Source of the DNA: Atrina japonica
Taxonomy: Eukaryota; Mollusca; Bivalvia; Pterioida; Pinnidae
Reading direction: 5' to 3'
NCBI GenBank assembly: GCA_030159075.1
Contig: BROG01000531.1
Span: forward strand, 319,001 to 383,000
DNA: 64,000 nucleotides
Shown here: positions 52,799-63,065 of the stretch, piece by piece
How positions within the stretch are numbered: position 1 is the stretch's first letter
Layout of the letters: every line of letters starts with the position of its first letter
Notes under the pieces: model-generated
Told to the model about the DNA's origin: nothing
The model's database searches: none
The model's input: only the letters and a program-made list of their open reading frames with translations
Program-made: the position numbers and the translations under genes

Positions 52799-54124
52799 AT
52801 GGATGTGCTTCCAGATACAACAAACGATAATCAAGGACAGGGTGCTACATGGTCCGGCGACAATGACTATCAAATGCAAGGTAATCCTCAGAATAGGGTC
52901 TCTCAAGATACTACTACAGAGACGTCTTTCATCGAACCTACTGTAAAAGACCAGTGGGATAATACTGGTTTTCCAAAAGTTCCCGACGAGCTTCCTCCGG
53001 GGTCTACAGGAGGGGTAGAAGAGCAACAACAAGAGCTAAAAACCCTTGAACTCGTGGCCGAGTGGAAAAAAAAAACTGGGGTGAAGGAATTAAATAAAAA
53101 CGTAACATTTAGATCCATCGGAGATAAATTATATGTAAGTTGGGGTGATAAAGAGCTTTTATTAAACTTTGAACATGATCCTACGAAATTTCTATCAGCA
53201 AGTACATTAAAATCGAGAGGAGGTATACTATTTGTTAGAGCCCTGGGTTTAGAACATCAACTTCCCGTTATAAAAAAGACAAGGACTGTAGACCGCGATG
53301 TTAAGAGCGTTCTAGAACAGATGGAAATGACCACTTTTAATAGCGACGAAACGCAAGTAAAACAATTAGACGACAGCATAACAACATTATCCGGTAGTAT
53401 ACACGACCTCGCCGATGAAGTGTCGAAAGAAGACGGTGAGGAATTACTACCCATGAGAGAACTGTTGGGGTTGAATAAGACTTTACAAACCATTCGCGGT
53501 GAAATACGTAACAGTGCAAGTAAAATAGCGACGCATCTACGATTGATAACGGAATGGACCGAAGATCTCAAAAACAATCCGGAGGAAAAAGAAGAGCTCG
53601 AGAAGAAGATAAAGGAGTCGCGCGAGGTAATCGAGCTGTATAGAAAAAATATTAAAGATCTGAAAGGGCGATTAAAGACTCAACTGGATACCATAAGAGA
53701 GTCGATCAAGGGACTACTCGACAGCAATCTTTCGTTGAGAGACAGAATTACCAATCTGTTCAGAGAACAGGGTATCACCAACTTCAGCGTCCTGACGGCG
53801 ATTGGGATGACGGTGGGTTTCTTGGTCGAATTGCTCCTACCGGGGACGACGACGGTCGCGCCCACTCCACCTCCTCCTCCGAACAAGGAGGGTGGCGCGG
53901 GAGAATGGATCAAGAAACAGCTGGACGCGGTCGGGAAACTGCTCGCGAGACTGGCCGCCAAGTTCGGCGAGGCGTTGCCGGGTATCTTGGGTGCCATCGT
54001 GTCCTGGATCCTGTCGACGCTCGGCAAGACGGCAATGTGGCTGGGAGAACATCTGTGGGTGTTGGGCATGGTTGTCGTCGGTTGGTTGTTAACGAAACTC
54101 GACGAAGAGAAGAAAAGAAAGTAA
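52799..54124 (+). CDS. Unrecognised virion-type protein: coiled coil plus C-terminal membrane segments
   Basis: An intact frame of 441 aa, the longest unbroken gene of the element. Residues about 1-80 are polar and Gln/Thr-rich. Residues about 165-310 are strongly helical with heptad spacing and many Glu/Lys pairs (a long coiled coil around EEKEELEKKIKESREVIE). Residues about 328-348 form a first hydrophobic segment (FSVLTAIGMTVGFLVELLL), followed by a PTPPPPP linker, then a second hydrophobic or amphipathic region (about 390-436). The last residues are KRK. Such a layout suits a minor virion or membrane-active protein acting at entry or assembly, but function is inferred from layout only. 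Divergent from the capsid gene; its end overlaps the convergent next gene by about 36 bp. Confidence 0.75.
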   Translation: MDVLPDTTNDNQGQGATWSGDNDYQMQGNPQNRVSQDTTTETSFIEPTVKDQWDNTGFPKVPDELPPGSTGGVEEQQQELKTLELVAEWKKKTGVKELNKNVTFRSIGDKLYVSWGDKELLLNFEHDPTKFLSASTLKSRGGILFVRALGLEHQLPVIKKTRTVDRDVKSVLEQMEMTTFNSDETQVKQLDDSITTLSGSIHDLADEVSKEDGEELLPMRELLGLNKTLQTIRGEIRNSASKIATHLRLITEWTEDLKNNPEEKEELEKKIKESREVIELYRKNIKDLKGRLKTQLDTIRESIKGLLDSNLSLRDRITNLFREQGITNFSVLTAIGMTVGFLVELLLPGTTTVAPTPPPPPNKEGGAGEWIKKQLDAVGKLLARLAAKFGEALPGILGAIVSWILSTLGKTAMWLGEHLWVLGMVVVGWLLTKLDEEKKRK

Positions 54125-55168
54125 CGCTAGAGCCAAAACGGCGGTCTTCTGATCCTCGTGATCGTCTGAAGACTTGTCCTGTAGGGGAGGAGGTGGTGGC
54201 GGCGGTGTGATCTCTACGGGAGGTGATGGCGGTGTGATCTCTACGGGAGGTGGTGGTGGTTTATCCCGCGCGAACGTTTTCGCGTTGAGGTCGACGTTCG
54301 TTCCGGGTGTCGTGGTGTCGGGGGTGATCAAGATCTCGTTATTGTAGTCGGCGATGTTCTTGCTGATGTTCAGCTCCATGTTACTGGGCAGCATGTAGAG
54401 CCCCGGATGGACGACGTAGTCGAGCTTGGAATTGGCGTACTTCAGACAGTCTTCGTAGCACGAGATGTCGGCGGGCAGGTCGAGCGGTCGGTTGATGGCG
54501 TCCTCGACGTTGACCAGGAACTGTTTCTGGGCGTCCAGCGACGTGGCGCCGGCATCCACGATCGAGGCCCTCGTCTCCCCCTGCGAGCCCAGGATCGCCC
54601 AGGCGAAGACCCGGATGGACGCGTCCAGTCTGGCCAGACCCGGAAGCGTGAACCCCTCCGACCGGTTTGCGATGAAGGTGGATCACTTCGTGTTATATTT
54701 CCCGAAGATAGTCCCCTTGATCTTCCAGTCCGCGTTGACCGGCACACCGAATTCGCGACAGATCCGCTGGTACGCCGACGCATCGACGTTGTTCGTGAAG
54801 TGCTCGACGTCGGCGTCGCTGGGTAAGGGGGCGGCGATCTCCTGCAGGATCCTTCTGATCTGATAGTAGATGTGGAAGCGGAAGAACGACTTGGACAGGT
54901 GGTCGTTTCCCATGTCCAGCGTCACGCCGCATCCGGTCATGGCGCACCACACCGCGAAATTCAGCTGGTTCTGCCAGAATCCCTCGATGGGATGCCGGTA
55001 CCACCGCTTCAGCATGGCGTAGTACTTCGACGTACCGTCCTCGAAGACGTCCGGGTTGTCGTACTTGACGAAGATGTTCTCGAACGACGCGCGAAACTTT
55101 TTGGTCGCGTTGACGTAGACGTCGAACGACGACAGATCTAGATTCTCTCTATACTCGTAGACGTTCAT
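54089..55168 (-). pseudogene. Conserved Polinton-type protein of unknown function, frameshifted
   Basis: About 360 residues. The N-terminal part (ATG 55168) includes SKYYAMLKRWYRHPIEGFWQ, FRFHIYYQIRRILQEIAAPL and AYQRICREFGVPV, a compact, well-conserved-looking domain. A shift near 54665-54690 moves to the frame with LPGLARLDASIRVFAWAILG and LPADISCYEDCLKYANSKL. The C-terminus is a Pro-rich linker with repeated VEITPPxPP, an acidic patch and a terminal hydrophobic helix (VLALALLSFLLFVEF), i.e. a tail anchor. I recognise it as the kind of gene found beside capsid genes in Polintons but cannot name its role. It is divergent from the penton gene, with a 39-bp gap rich in TTAATATTAA. Confidence 0.65.
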
Positions 55169-55207
55169 TCTCTTTTTTAGTTAAGATTTATTAATATTAA
55201 AAACAGC
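55169..55207. promoter_or_regulatory. Divergent promoter between the 360-residue gene and the penton gene
   Basis: A 39-bp AT-rich gap between opposed start codons, containing the palindrome TTAATATTAA. Role inferred from position. Confidence 0.4.
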
Positions 55208-55866
55208 ATGTTCTATCTCCTGACGGACATCGGAAAACCCGTGAAACTCTCTCGCTACATCGACAACGCGAACGGCGAGTGGTGCGTGGGTGTCAAGTCC
55301 TTCCGTTTTAACAACGGTTTGTACAACGTCAAGAAAGACGTGGAGATACGCTACGCCAAAGGGAGAGACAGACCCAAAGTCCAAAGCGTGCACGCGGGTC
55401 GTACACCTTCACCGACCTACGACGAATTCTCGCGAAATACTTCGACAAGGTATTCCTGGACAAGACCACCACGAGATTGAGAATCGACGGTTCGAGCAGT
55501 ACGGCGGTGGTGCTTCCGCCGGAAATCGGCAAGATTCTCGGTATTCGCGCGAATGTGGCTCTCGGCGGGACCATCTCAGCGAGCCAGAGCATCAACCTGC
55601 AACCGGTGGAACTCCTCAACGTTCATCTCGACGAGTTGGAGGAGGGCATCAGAGACGGTACGGTGAAGGACATCCTCATGTCCCTGCCCTGTCCCAACGT
55701 GAAATTTTCCGACTTGTACGAAAAAGACGTCGAACATCCCGTGTTCTTAACGTTGAGACGCGATCGCATCTCGGAATTAACGATACGTCTAAAAGACGAG
55801 GAAGGCAACCCCGTCGACAATCATTCCGTTCACGTTCTGTTGGAATTTAAGAAAAAAATCGTATAA
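55208..55866 (+). pseudogene. Penton-like minor capsid protein, frameshifted
   Basis: About 219 residues. It starts MFYLLTDIGKPVKLSRYIDN with the GEWCVGVKSFRF block, like the N-terminus of Polinton minor capsid proteins (single jelly-roll, pentameric vertex protein). A shift near 55400 leads into a second frame containing LPPEIGKILGIRANV, the mid domain, and a C-terminal strand pattern LTIRLKDEEGNPVDN then VHVLLEFKKK, typical of the end of penton proteins. It precedes the 22-residue-repeat gene by 4 bp. The call is by family pattern and by its location among morphogenesis genes; confidence is moderate because sequence conservation of pentons is low. Confidence 0.65.
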
Positions 55867-55870
55867 TAAA

Positions 55871-56721
55871 ATGTCTAAATCAAGTTGTTGTTGTTGGAAT
55901 GATGCGGGAAAAGAAGAGATCATCAAGGGCGTCTTAGAAAAGATAAAAGATGATGTAGACTCACCCGCATTGGAAAGAAAAGAGATCCTCAAGGACATCT
56001 TAGAAATGTTAAAAGGTGCACGCTCACCCGTAGCGGGAAGAGAAGAGATTGTTAAGTACGTCTCCCAAACGATAATAGATGCCGTAGACTCGCCCGAATT
56101 GGGAAGAGAAGAGATCCTCACGCGCATCTTAGACAAGATAAAATTCGACGTAGACACACCCTTTGTGGGAAGAGAAGAGAATGCCATGCGTGTCTTACAA
56201 ACGATAGTAGATGTACACTCACTCAAATTGGGAAGAGAAGAGTTCATCAAGGAAGTCTTAAAAAAGATAAAAGACGATGTATACTCACCCACCGTGAATG
56301 AGGCCCTGTATGATCAGATCACTCTCTTAGAAAAGATAAAAGACGATGCAGACTCATCCGCAGTGGAAAGAGAAGAGATCCTCAAGGACGCCTTAGAAAA
56401 GTTAATAGATGTATACTTAGTCGAATTGGAAAGAGAAGATTTCGCCAGGACCATCTTAGAAAAGATAAAAGGTCTATTCATAATGATGAAAAGAGAAGAG
56501 ATCGTCAAGGAAGTCGTAAAAAATATAAATAAGTATACTCATCCATATTGGAAAGAGAAGAGGTCCTCAAGGTCATCTCCCAAGTGATGCTAGATGTTTT
56601 AGACTCGCTCTATTTGCATAGAATCACGAATCAGATCGTCGTCATGAAACAGGTTCTGTATAAACACGTCACCCTCTTGAAAAAAGTATATCGTTATTTT
56701 TACCTTTTCATCACCGATTAA
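55871..56721 (+). pseudogene. Unrecognised protein of about twelve 22-residue helical repeats, frameshifted near the end
   Basis: Starts MSKSSCCCWNDAGKEE, then tandem units of about 22 residues (66 bp) with the pattern REEILKxVLEKIKDDVDSPxLG. Ten or more units are readable, one with an insertion (NEALYDQITLL). The first frame stops at 56587; the repeat pattern continues in another frame from about 56535 to a stop at 56721, so a frameshift is likely. Composition is Lys/Glu-rich and helical, suggesting a solenoid or long coiled structure. A TATAATAAA-type motif lies directly before the ATG. I know no family with this exact repeat. The next gene begins with a similar MSxSxxxW motif, so the two may be related. 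Confidence 0.6.
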
Positions 56722-56820
56722 ATACACGAACGATGGGATTGTCTATTACATTAGACACAAAAATAGGTGATGAAAGAGATAATTCTATTGGTATTTAAGA
56801 GAAACCCGTTATAATAAAAC

Positions 56821-57300
56821 ATGTCTAGATCGGGATTCTATTGGGAAGACGTGGAAAGGGAAGAACTGGTGGAGGACCTGAACGAGAAACTCCTCAAAGA
56901 CCTCAACGACGCCAAAGAGGATATCACCGCGTTGGCCAAAAGCCGTCGCATCATGAACACGTTCCAATTCTACGTGAATAAAAACGGAAAAATCAGACCG
57001 CAGCTGGGCACGACTTGATGATCTTGTTTCGACGGGATTACGTTCTCCGTCTGGGATTTTTGGGGGTTGAACTGGACGTGACGCCTCACGTCGTGTGAAC
57101 GACGTGGAACACAAGACCTTTCAGACCAAGACAGGCCCCTTTTAGATCGTCCCGTTGTACCCACCATTATCCCACCGTTGCAGATACTGACGTCGGGCGA
57201 CGTCCTCACCTTCGGCAACGAACAAATTATCGTCGAAAGTTGGGCACCGAGCAACGGCGTCGTCGTTCTCGACATAAATAAAACGAAATTCCCCTTTTAA
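56821..57300 (+). pseudogene. Remnant of a small helical gene, several breaks
   Basis: Begins MSRSGFYWEDVEREELVEDL, with 65 codons before a stop, and resembles the N-terminus of the preceding repeat gene. Coding-like sequence resumes in another frame near 57178 (QILTSGDVLTFGNEQIIVES, then VVVLDINKTKFPF) and ends at 57300. At least two frameshifts or stops lie between. Family unknown. TTATAATAAAAC precedes its ATG. Confidence 0.45.
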
Positions 57301-57305
57301 AAAGA

Positions 57306-57660
57306 TGAGTAAAGATAAGCATTGTACCCGTACCATTTATACCCACCACCGTTAACATCGAAAGATACTGAAACATCGGAAAAAAGATCGGAAAAACCAT
57401 CGGAAGATAAATACATCCTCGGACAACGCGCAGGACATTATCGTCTCAAACGCATCGGGGAGATCGAGAAGGACAAACTTTACGGCGAGAGATCGAGACA
57501 CGGAAGAGCGTTCACAAACCGTAGAAATACAAACGAGCCGTCAACACCGCGTCCGACGGCGTCTTGTGCCACTCGTCTGCGCGACACACGCCGACGGCAT
57601 CGACACCGCCGACGCAATACTTCAACGTGTCGACACTCGTGCTGATCTTGTGAAGCTCCA
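57306..57660 (+). pseudogene. Remnant of an unknown gene
   Basis: A start MSKDKHCTRTIYTHH is soon broken. A second frame gives KYILGQRAGHYRLKRIGEIE and a basic tail. Coding character is weak, and no family is recognised. Confidence 0.3.
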
Positions 57661-58130
57661 TCATGGGCGGATGCTAGGATCTCTGCGCATGCGTTTGGAC
57701 CCATCGTGGGCTTACCTCTCCAGATCGTGGCTCTGACCGTGGGGTAAACGGAGTGGGTTGTTTGATCATCAAGGGCGTCAGTTAACGATTGCTGTTGAGG
57801 AAATCGGAGAAACACAAAAAATGACTTAAAGAAAAAATCAAGATCGTTGAGAACAAACTCGGGCGGAGAGTAAATTGAACTCGATCACGGATCGGGTGAG
57901 TCGGAATCGCACACGATGACGAGGACGGGAAGAATCTCGGAAGAAGAGTTCGCCTCCGTGTCACAAAGACGAACTGACCAAGTAACGTGAGATGAAGGAC
58001 AAACTGTACACCAAAATACAAGTCCGAAACCGTAAAAAAAGGAGTCGGATCAAGAGACGGACGACCTCCGCAAGCAGCTCCTCACCCAGGCCATCGTCGT
58101 AAACAAATCCACTTCTCGTTAACCTTGGAT
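57661..58130 (+). pseudogene. Remnant of a probable coiled-coil gene
   Basis: Short fragments in different frames (KEKIKIVENKLG, EMKDKLYTKIQVRN, ETDDLRKQLLTQAIVVNKS) look like pieces of one Lys/Glu-rich helical protein. The last fragment shares AGGCCATCGTCGT with the end of the fragment at 59630. No intact frame. Confidence 0.3.
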
Positions 58131-58706
58131 ACACGATTTTTAAGACATTCTGTTTTAAAAAAAGATCGGTTAAACCTCTTTACTTGGGCGGTACGTCCGC
58201 GTCTTCTTCTCTCGGACCGTCAGTTTCTAGGATGTGTCTTGTTGGACACTCGTCTCCCTGCGCGTTCTTTTCCGCCGCACGTATAACACGTTTCGTATTT
58301 AGTTGCTATCGGTCATCCCCATTGATTTGACAAGAGACGCAATACTTCAACGTGTCGATACACCTCTCTCTTTCAAGTAGTTGTGATGAATGCTACAAAA
58401 AGAACGAATTGTCACGACGACCGCAAAAGGGTGGAATGCTATGCTTACAATGCGGGTAGTCTAATAGCCAGGATAGCTGCGCATGTGAGGCATTTGACAC
58501 CCAAAGTGAGTTTGACGTCGTCGGGCCAATACACCAAGACTTGGTTACCACCCAACTGCATGCACGCTATGTCGTCCCCACAACATTAACTGTTTTACAC
58601 ATCATGCGTTCGGTAAAACGCCTTGTCCCTAGTGAAATAAAATATTTTTTTATTTATATATCTATTGTTTAGTCAAGCCGTTTAACAAATTTTTTTTTCG
58701 TTAAGA
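58131..58706. other. Decayed Polinton interior, no gene assigned
   Basis: Contains a second copy of GACGCAATACTTCAACGTGT (58336; first at 57610) followed by a diverged CTGCGCATG segment present at both places. The frame 58383-58589 is not recognisable. Confidence 0.4.
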
Positions 58707-58965
58707 AATGAAACTTTTTTCCTGGACCGAGATAGTCTTCAAGTTCGCGTTCATGTTGTTGTTGGCAACGTGGTAGGTTGTGTGCATTAGTCAATGCTCT
58801 AGTTAACGGGATCGCAATATTAACTATGTTACGTCTGAAAAACTATCGCAGAACGGAGAAAGGGCTCAGAAACAAGGACATTTTAAAAAATGACCCTACT
58901 AAAGAAAATTTATTCGTTCAACCCTCGGAAGAGCAAAAAACAAGGAAAACATGGCATTCGTGACA
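58707..58965 (+). pseudogene. Remnant of a small membrane protein
   Basis: ATG 58707 gives MKLFSWTEIVFKFAFMLLLA, a hydrophobic N-terminal helix, then a stop. A shift of frame near 58775 continues into a second hydrophobic stretch (CALVNALVNGIAILTMLRL) and a basic/polar tail ending at 58965. The whole would be about 85 residues with one or two membrane helices. Its end overlaps the next start (58951). No family recognised. Confidence 0.4.
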
Positions 58966-59203
58966 GTTGAGAACTTTGATGTGAACTAATTTAAGGAAAG
59001 GCTGGGCGAAATCATTACGTCGATAAGAAGCGTTAGGAAAAACAAGCGCTATCAACGCGTTTACGTCGCGTATCAGTACCCGACACGACGACGGGAAAAC
59101 GTTAACCGTTAGTTGATACGCACACCCAAAAAGCGGAATCGTCCGGTTTGTGGTGCTTTCGAAAACGATGACAGTTCCGATTATTCTATGAAATTTTAAA
59201 TGC
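58951..59203 (+). pseudogene. Small basic protein with two in-frame stops
   Basis: ATG 58951 opens MAFVTVENFDVN, then TAA at 58987. The same frame continues coherently (FKERLGEIITSIRSVRKNKR, then VYVAYQYPTRRRENVNR), TAG near 59112, then LIRTPKKRNRPVCGAFENDD to a stop near 59202. About 83 codons in one frame with two nonsense changes and no frameshift, so decay was by point mutation. Confidence 0.45.
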
Positions 59204-59744
59204 GAAAATGGAATTCGCCGACGTGTTGGAAAAAGAAGCGGCGTTCTTGAGAAGCCATCGTCGAAATAGAATAAACTCGCAAAGACACAAGAGATGAAAA
59301 CAAAAGACAGTGGTAGAAAATCGGTTACCGTGAATGTCAACGATATAAGAGACCCTCGTCAAAACGGATCAGAACTGGTGACAAGGTGATCTACTCGAAA
59401 ATTAAACAGGGGCCGAGAGACAAGCCTACTTTTATATAGAACCGGCGCCTCAGAGAACGGCCGACGATCCGAAAGATAAACATTTTTAATACCCGCTCGT
59501 CGAAATCACCGATCTTCACCAATACGAGATTCAAACGATGTCTGGCCATTGGTTCTTTACGCATAGACAACGTTTACATACCCAACAAAGAATCGAAAGT
59601 ATATTCATGCAAACCTTTCTTTACACCAGGCCATCGTCGTCAAAACAATCGACGTTGATCCTCTACCGGATTTGGCCGACTGTGTAGAAGACTTGGACTT
59701 GGATTCCGACACGGAATAAAAAAAACGTGACAGTATTTTGTAAA
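59204..59744. other. Decayed Polinton interior up to the polymerase breakpoint
   Basis: Fragments such as MEFADVLEKEAAFLRSHRR (about 59210) and DLADCVEDLDLDSDTE ending at 59718 look like broken plus-strand genes. No integrase, protease or other family could be recognised in any frame. Confidence 0.4.
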
Positions 59745-62700
59745 CGATGTTGACGTCATTGACCTTGTCGACGAATTGTCCCTTTAAATCGTAAGACATC
59801 TGGACCATGTCGTCGTTGATGAACTGAATGTTGAGATTGTCTATCGTGTCGTTCAGCAACAGGGTATAAAAGTCTTTCGGTTTGTTCACGTATTGAGTCT
59901 GTTTCATGTTGACCCTTTGGCTGAACTTACCCCAAAGAGAGTTGAGACATAATTTAGAGATGGCGCGCATGCCCGGATTATACTCTATTTCACCCAAGTC
60001 GATCCCCAATCGTTCTCTGACCATGTCTTTATACCGTTCTTCTGAGTCGTAGGGGGTGCCGGGACCCACCTTTAATGCGGAACTTTCCATCTTGATCTTC
60101 ATAAAGTTCTTGACGTAGTCTCTGAAGAGATCCGTGTCCTCACTGGTGTAGAGAAAATCCCAAACTTCGTAAATTTTCTCTATCTCGTACCCCTTATCTT
60201 AGGCCTTGAATAGCTCGGGAGTACACCACGTGCCCATAAATGACCTCTGCTCGTCGGCGTGTTCGCACGGCATCTGTGCCCGTCGTTCGGCGCACGTCTT
60301 ACACAGCGGGAACAAGAGCTTTTCGGCATCTTCGCATTTCATTTTGACGGGTAAGACGGGGTGATATAATTTCCGGGGCACGACTTTACATTTGACGAAC
60401 CCTAACCAAGTTCGATCGACGCGTTCGGGATTAACTATTTTTGTAGGATGACCGACCGGGTAGGTCTTATAAAACTGGACCGTCGGATACAGACTGACAA
60501 AGTCGACGTATCGTCCCTTTTCTCTTCCGTCGAAGTCGTACAGCAACTTGGTCACGTTGGTCCTACCGCCGAAAAAAGCATCTCGAGGGTCTAACGGTGT
60601 TACAATCTCTTTACCGTTTATGTCTTTCGTATCGCATTCCCAGGCCTCGACGAACGCATAACCGGCCCGTCGTATCTTCTCGTTTTTCGCGGAGGTTTGT
60701 TTTCTGAGAGTGTCCATGTCGAATTGGTTCTTGTTATTGAGGGTGTCTCGCCCGTAACACTTTTTACAACCGTGCCAGAAGCACCCTTGAAATTCGTAAA
60801 CCGTCTTCGTGTCTTCGCAATACCCGTCGACTTTACCGATGTTGGGCAGAGTCACCTCGCCGCCGTTCAACGCGTGTCGAATGACGACGCCGTCTATCTC
60901 GGCCACGTGATCCAACCAAGAAATGGATTTCGCGCTGTACGTTTCGTGAACGACGTTATCGTTATGGACGGCTATCGTATTTTTAGGCATGTAATTGCTT
61001 CTGTAGACGGTCATGCACACGGACGCTATCATCACATACTGTAACGGATCTATGTTTTCCAACGCGATAAAGTCTTCCCTGAATTTCAACATGGACCGTC
61101 GTAATATGTCGACGTCGGACGTGCAGTACTCCCTCAATTCTTTCTGGAAATCAAACACGTCGTTCTTTCGCACCTCGTCGTACCACTTTAAAAACTCTTC
61201 CCTGTTGTGTTTGCTCATGTGATCGACACCGTAGTGTTTTTTACTGGGCAACGGTCCCACGTAACGTTGGTGACACGGCTTGTTGAAATAATGCGGGAAA
61301 TAACCCTTTTTGAGTTCGGTCAGACCAAACGTCTTCGGAAACTCTGCCAGAGCGGATTGGACAAAATTTATGGAATCGATAAAGCGAATACAACCGACTT
61401 CCATGTACATGATCTTCGTACCGTTGTAAATACAATAGGGTTTAATGTTATGCTCCACGAAATACTTTAACAAAAACTGCGCGTCGTACGCTTTGGCATT
61501 GTGGGCGATGAACGTACCGTATTTGCCCGAGGCAAACTTGCAGAACTCGTCTACGGTAGAAAATTCGTGTTGACGACCGTCAAAGTCTTGACACACGATT
61601 AGATTCGGTATGTGAACGCCGGTGTCTTGCGTCGCTTCTATGTCGTAAAAATAATACTTTGTCGTTCGCGTTTTACAACTATAACACCATTCATACTCCT
61701 TTTTTTTTACCGCCTCCTCGCACGGTTCCTCCTCCGTGCACTCTCCACCCTTGCATTGTTTCTCGAGCATGAAACACTTGTGCGTCGTCATGTCGACATA
61801 TTCTTTACAATTCGGGCATTCGGAATGACCGCATACATGGGACTTCAAGTCTTTGACCACCCGTTCGCACTCTAAACATTTCTGAACGATTGAACAAACC
61901 ACGTCCGGTTTGTCGCCTCGCGTGCCTCTGACGCGTTTATGTTCCTTAAAACAGTCTTCACCGAAAAACGCTCTGTTACAATCGTCGCACACTTTCCTTT
62001 CACCCCCGGACAATCATAACCGAAGCACGATAAACACTTTTCGGGACATCTGTGACGATCTCGTCTTGTATACCCCTTCTTACAAATATGACAGTAATAT
62101 CCCGTACCCAAAAACCCCGTCATGGTCGTAATCACGTCGAAGTGATTTTTATTCTTGTACAGATAGACCGCGTCGTCATTGCTTCCTTCGGTCGTATAGA
62201 TGATTTCGTTAAACCGATCGCCGTCCACTATATTGATCTGCACACCCAAGTGATCGGCAAACGTTTTCACGTCTTCTAAGGTACAGCCGTGATCACGGAC
62301 GGGAACGTCCGCTTCTTCGTGAAGTTTTAACGCTTCGATCCTTTGTAATTTGCGACTCTCGTTGAAACCGTGCCGAAGTTGGGAATTCGTCCATTTATCT
62401 TTATGTTTATTGGCCACCGCCGTCACGATGGCTCGTGCCAGACACATGGCGTCGTCGTTTTTAATCGTGATGATACTTCTTTTCGACGATTAGGTCTCCT
62501 TTGTCACCGGTTCTTTCTGTCTCCCCTTCCCCCTCGGCATTTTCGTAGAATGGACGAATATTTCTACTTCGTCTAAAGACACCTCGTAATATTCTATATA
62601 CTCTTGCAATGCTTTGAATAACTCTTCGGACAAATCCCCCGAGACGGTGATATATTTCGTACTGTACGGTTTCGGGAATTTCGGGTGATTGATGATGATG

Positions 62701-63032
62701 CGAAATTTATCGCCGTTTTGCAACCCTCTAGCGTTTATCACCGACCTTACGAGGTGTACAAATAAACGGTCTATATCGATAGGTCTGTCCCTCAATAGAA
62801 CTACTTTATACTCGTCCGACCAGGTTGTAAACTTTTTAATCTCTGTCTCAGAAATTTTATCAAAACGATAGGTCTGCCCCGTGTAGACACGTTTGGGTCT
62901 TAAAAACGTTTTTTTAAAATCAGGGGGAATCGGGAGATCCAATAACGGTTCAATATATTGGCTCGTAACAGATCTCTCGGGTGGGATCGGTAAATCCAAT
63001 AACTGCTCGGTAGATCGATGTGCATGAGACAT
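59745..63032 (-). pseudogene. Protein-primed family B DNA polymerase (pPolB), broken and 3'-truncated
   Basis: About 1095 codons are readable from ATG 63032. Breaks: in-frame TAA at 62490-62492, a frameshift near 61990-62010, in-frame TAA at 60199-60201, and loss of homology after about 59745. Order of parts: N-terminal domain with two LLDLPIPP motifs; a Cys-rich region (YCHICKKGY, CDDCNRAF, CPNC: likely zinc fingers); 3'-5' exonuclease motifs DIE (Exo I), HNAKAYDAQF (Exo II) and YCTSDVDIL (Exo III); a TVYEFQGCFWHGC segment, an inserted nuclease-like domain seen in Polinton polymerases; motif A VDFVSLYP; motif B KLCLNSLWGKF. Motif C (DTDS), needed for catalysis, is missing. It replicates the element in intact relatives; this copy cannot. 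Confidence 0.93.
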
Positions 63033-63065
63033 GTTTTAAAATTGGGGTGAAATTACTTATTTGCT

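Noticed and set aside
57480..57815. 111-codon minus-strand frame in the Polinton
   Set aside because: Arg-rich frame typical of antisense reading of GC-rich decayed DNA; no motif.
58987..62492. Stop-codon readthrough or recoding to explain in-frame TAA and TAG in Polinton genes
   Set aside because: Frameshifts and a deleted catalytic motif in the same element show general decay. TAA and TAG also serve as ordinary stops here.
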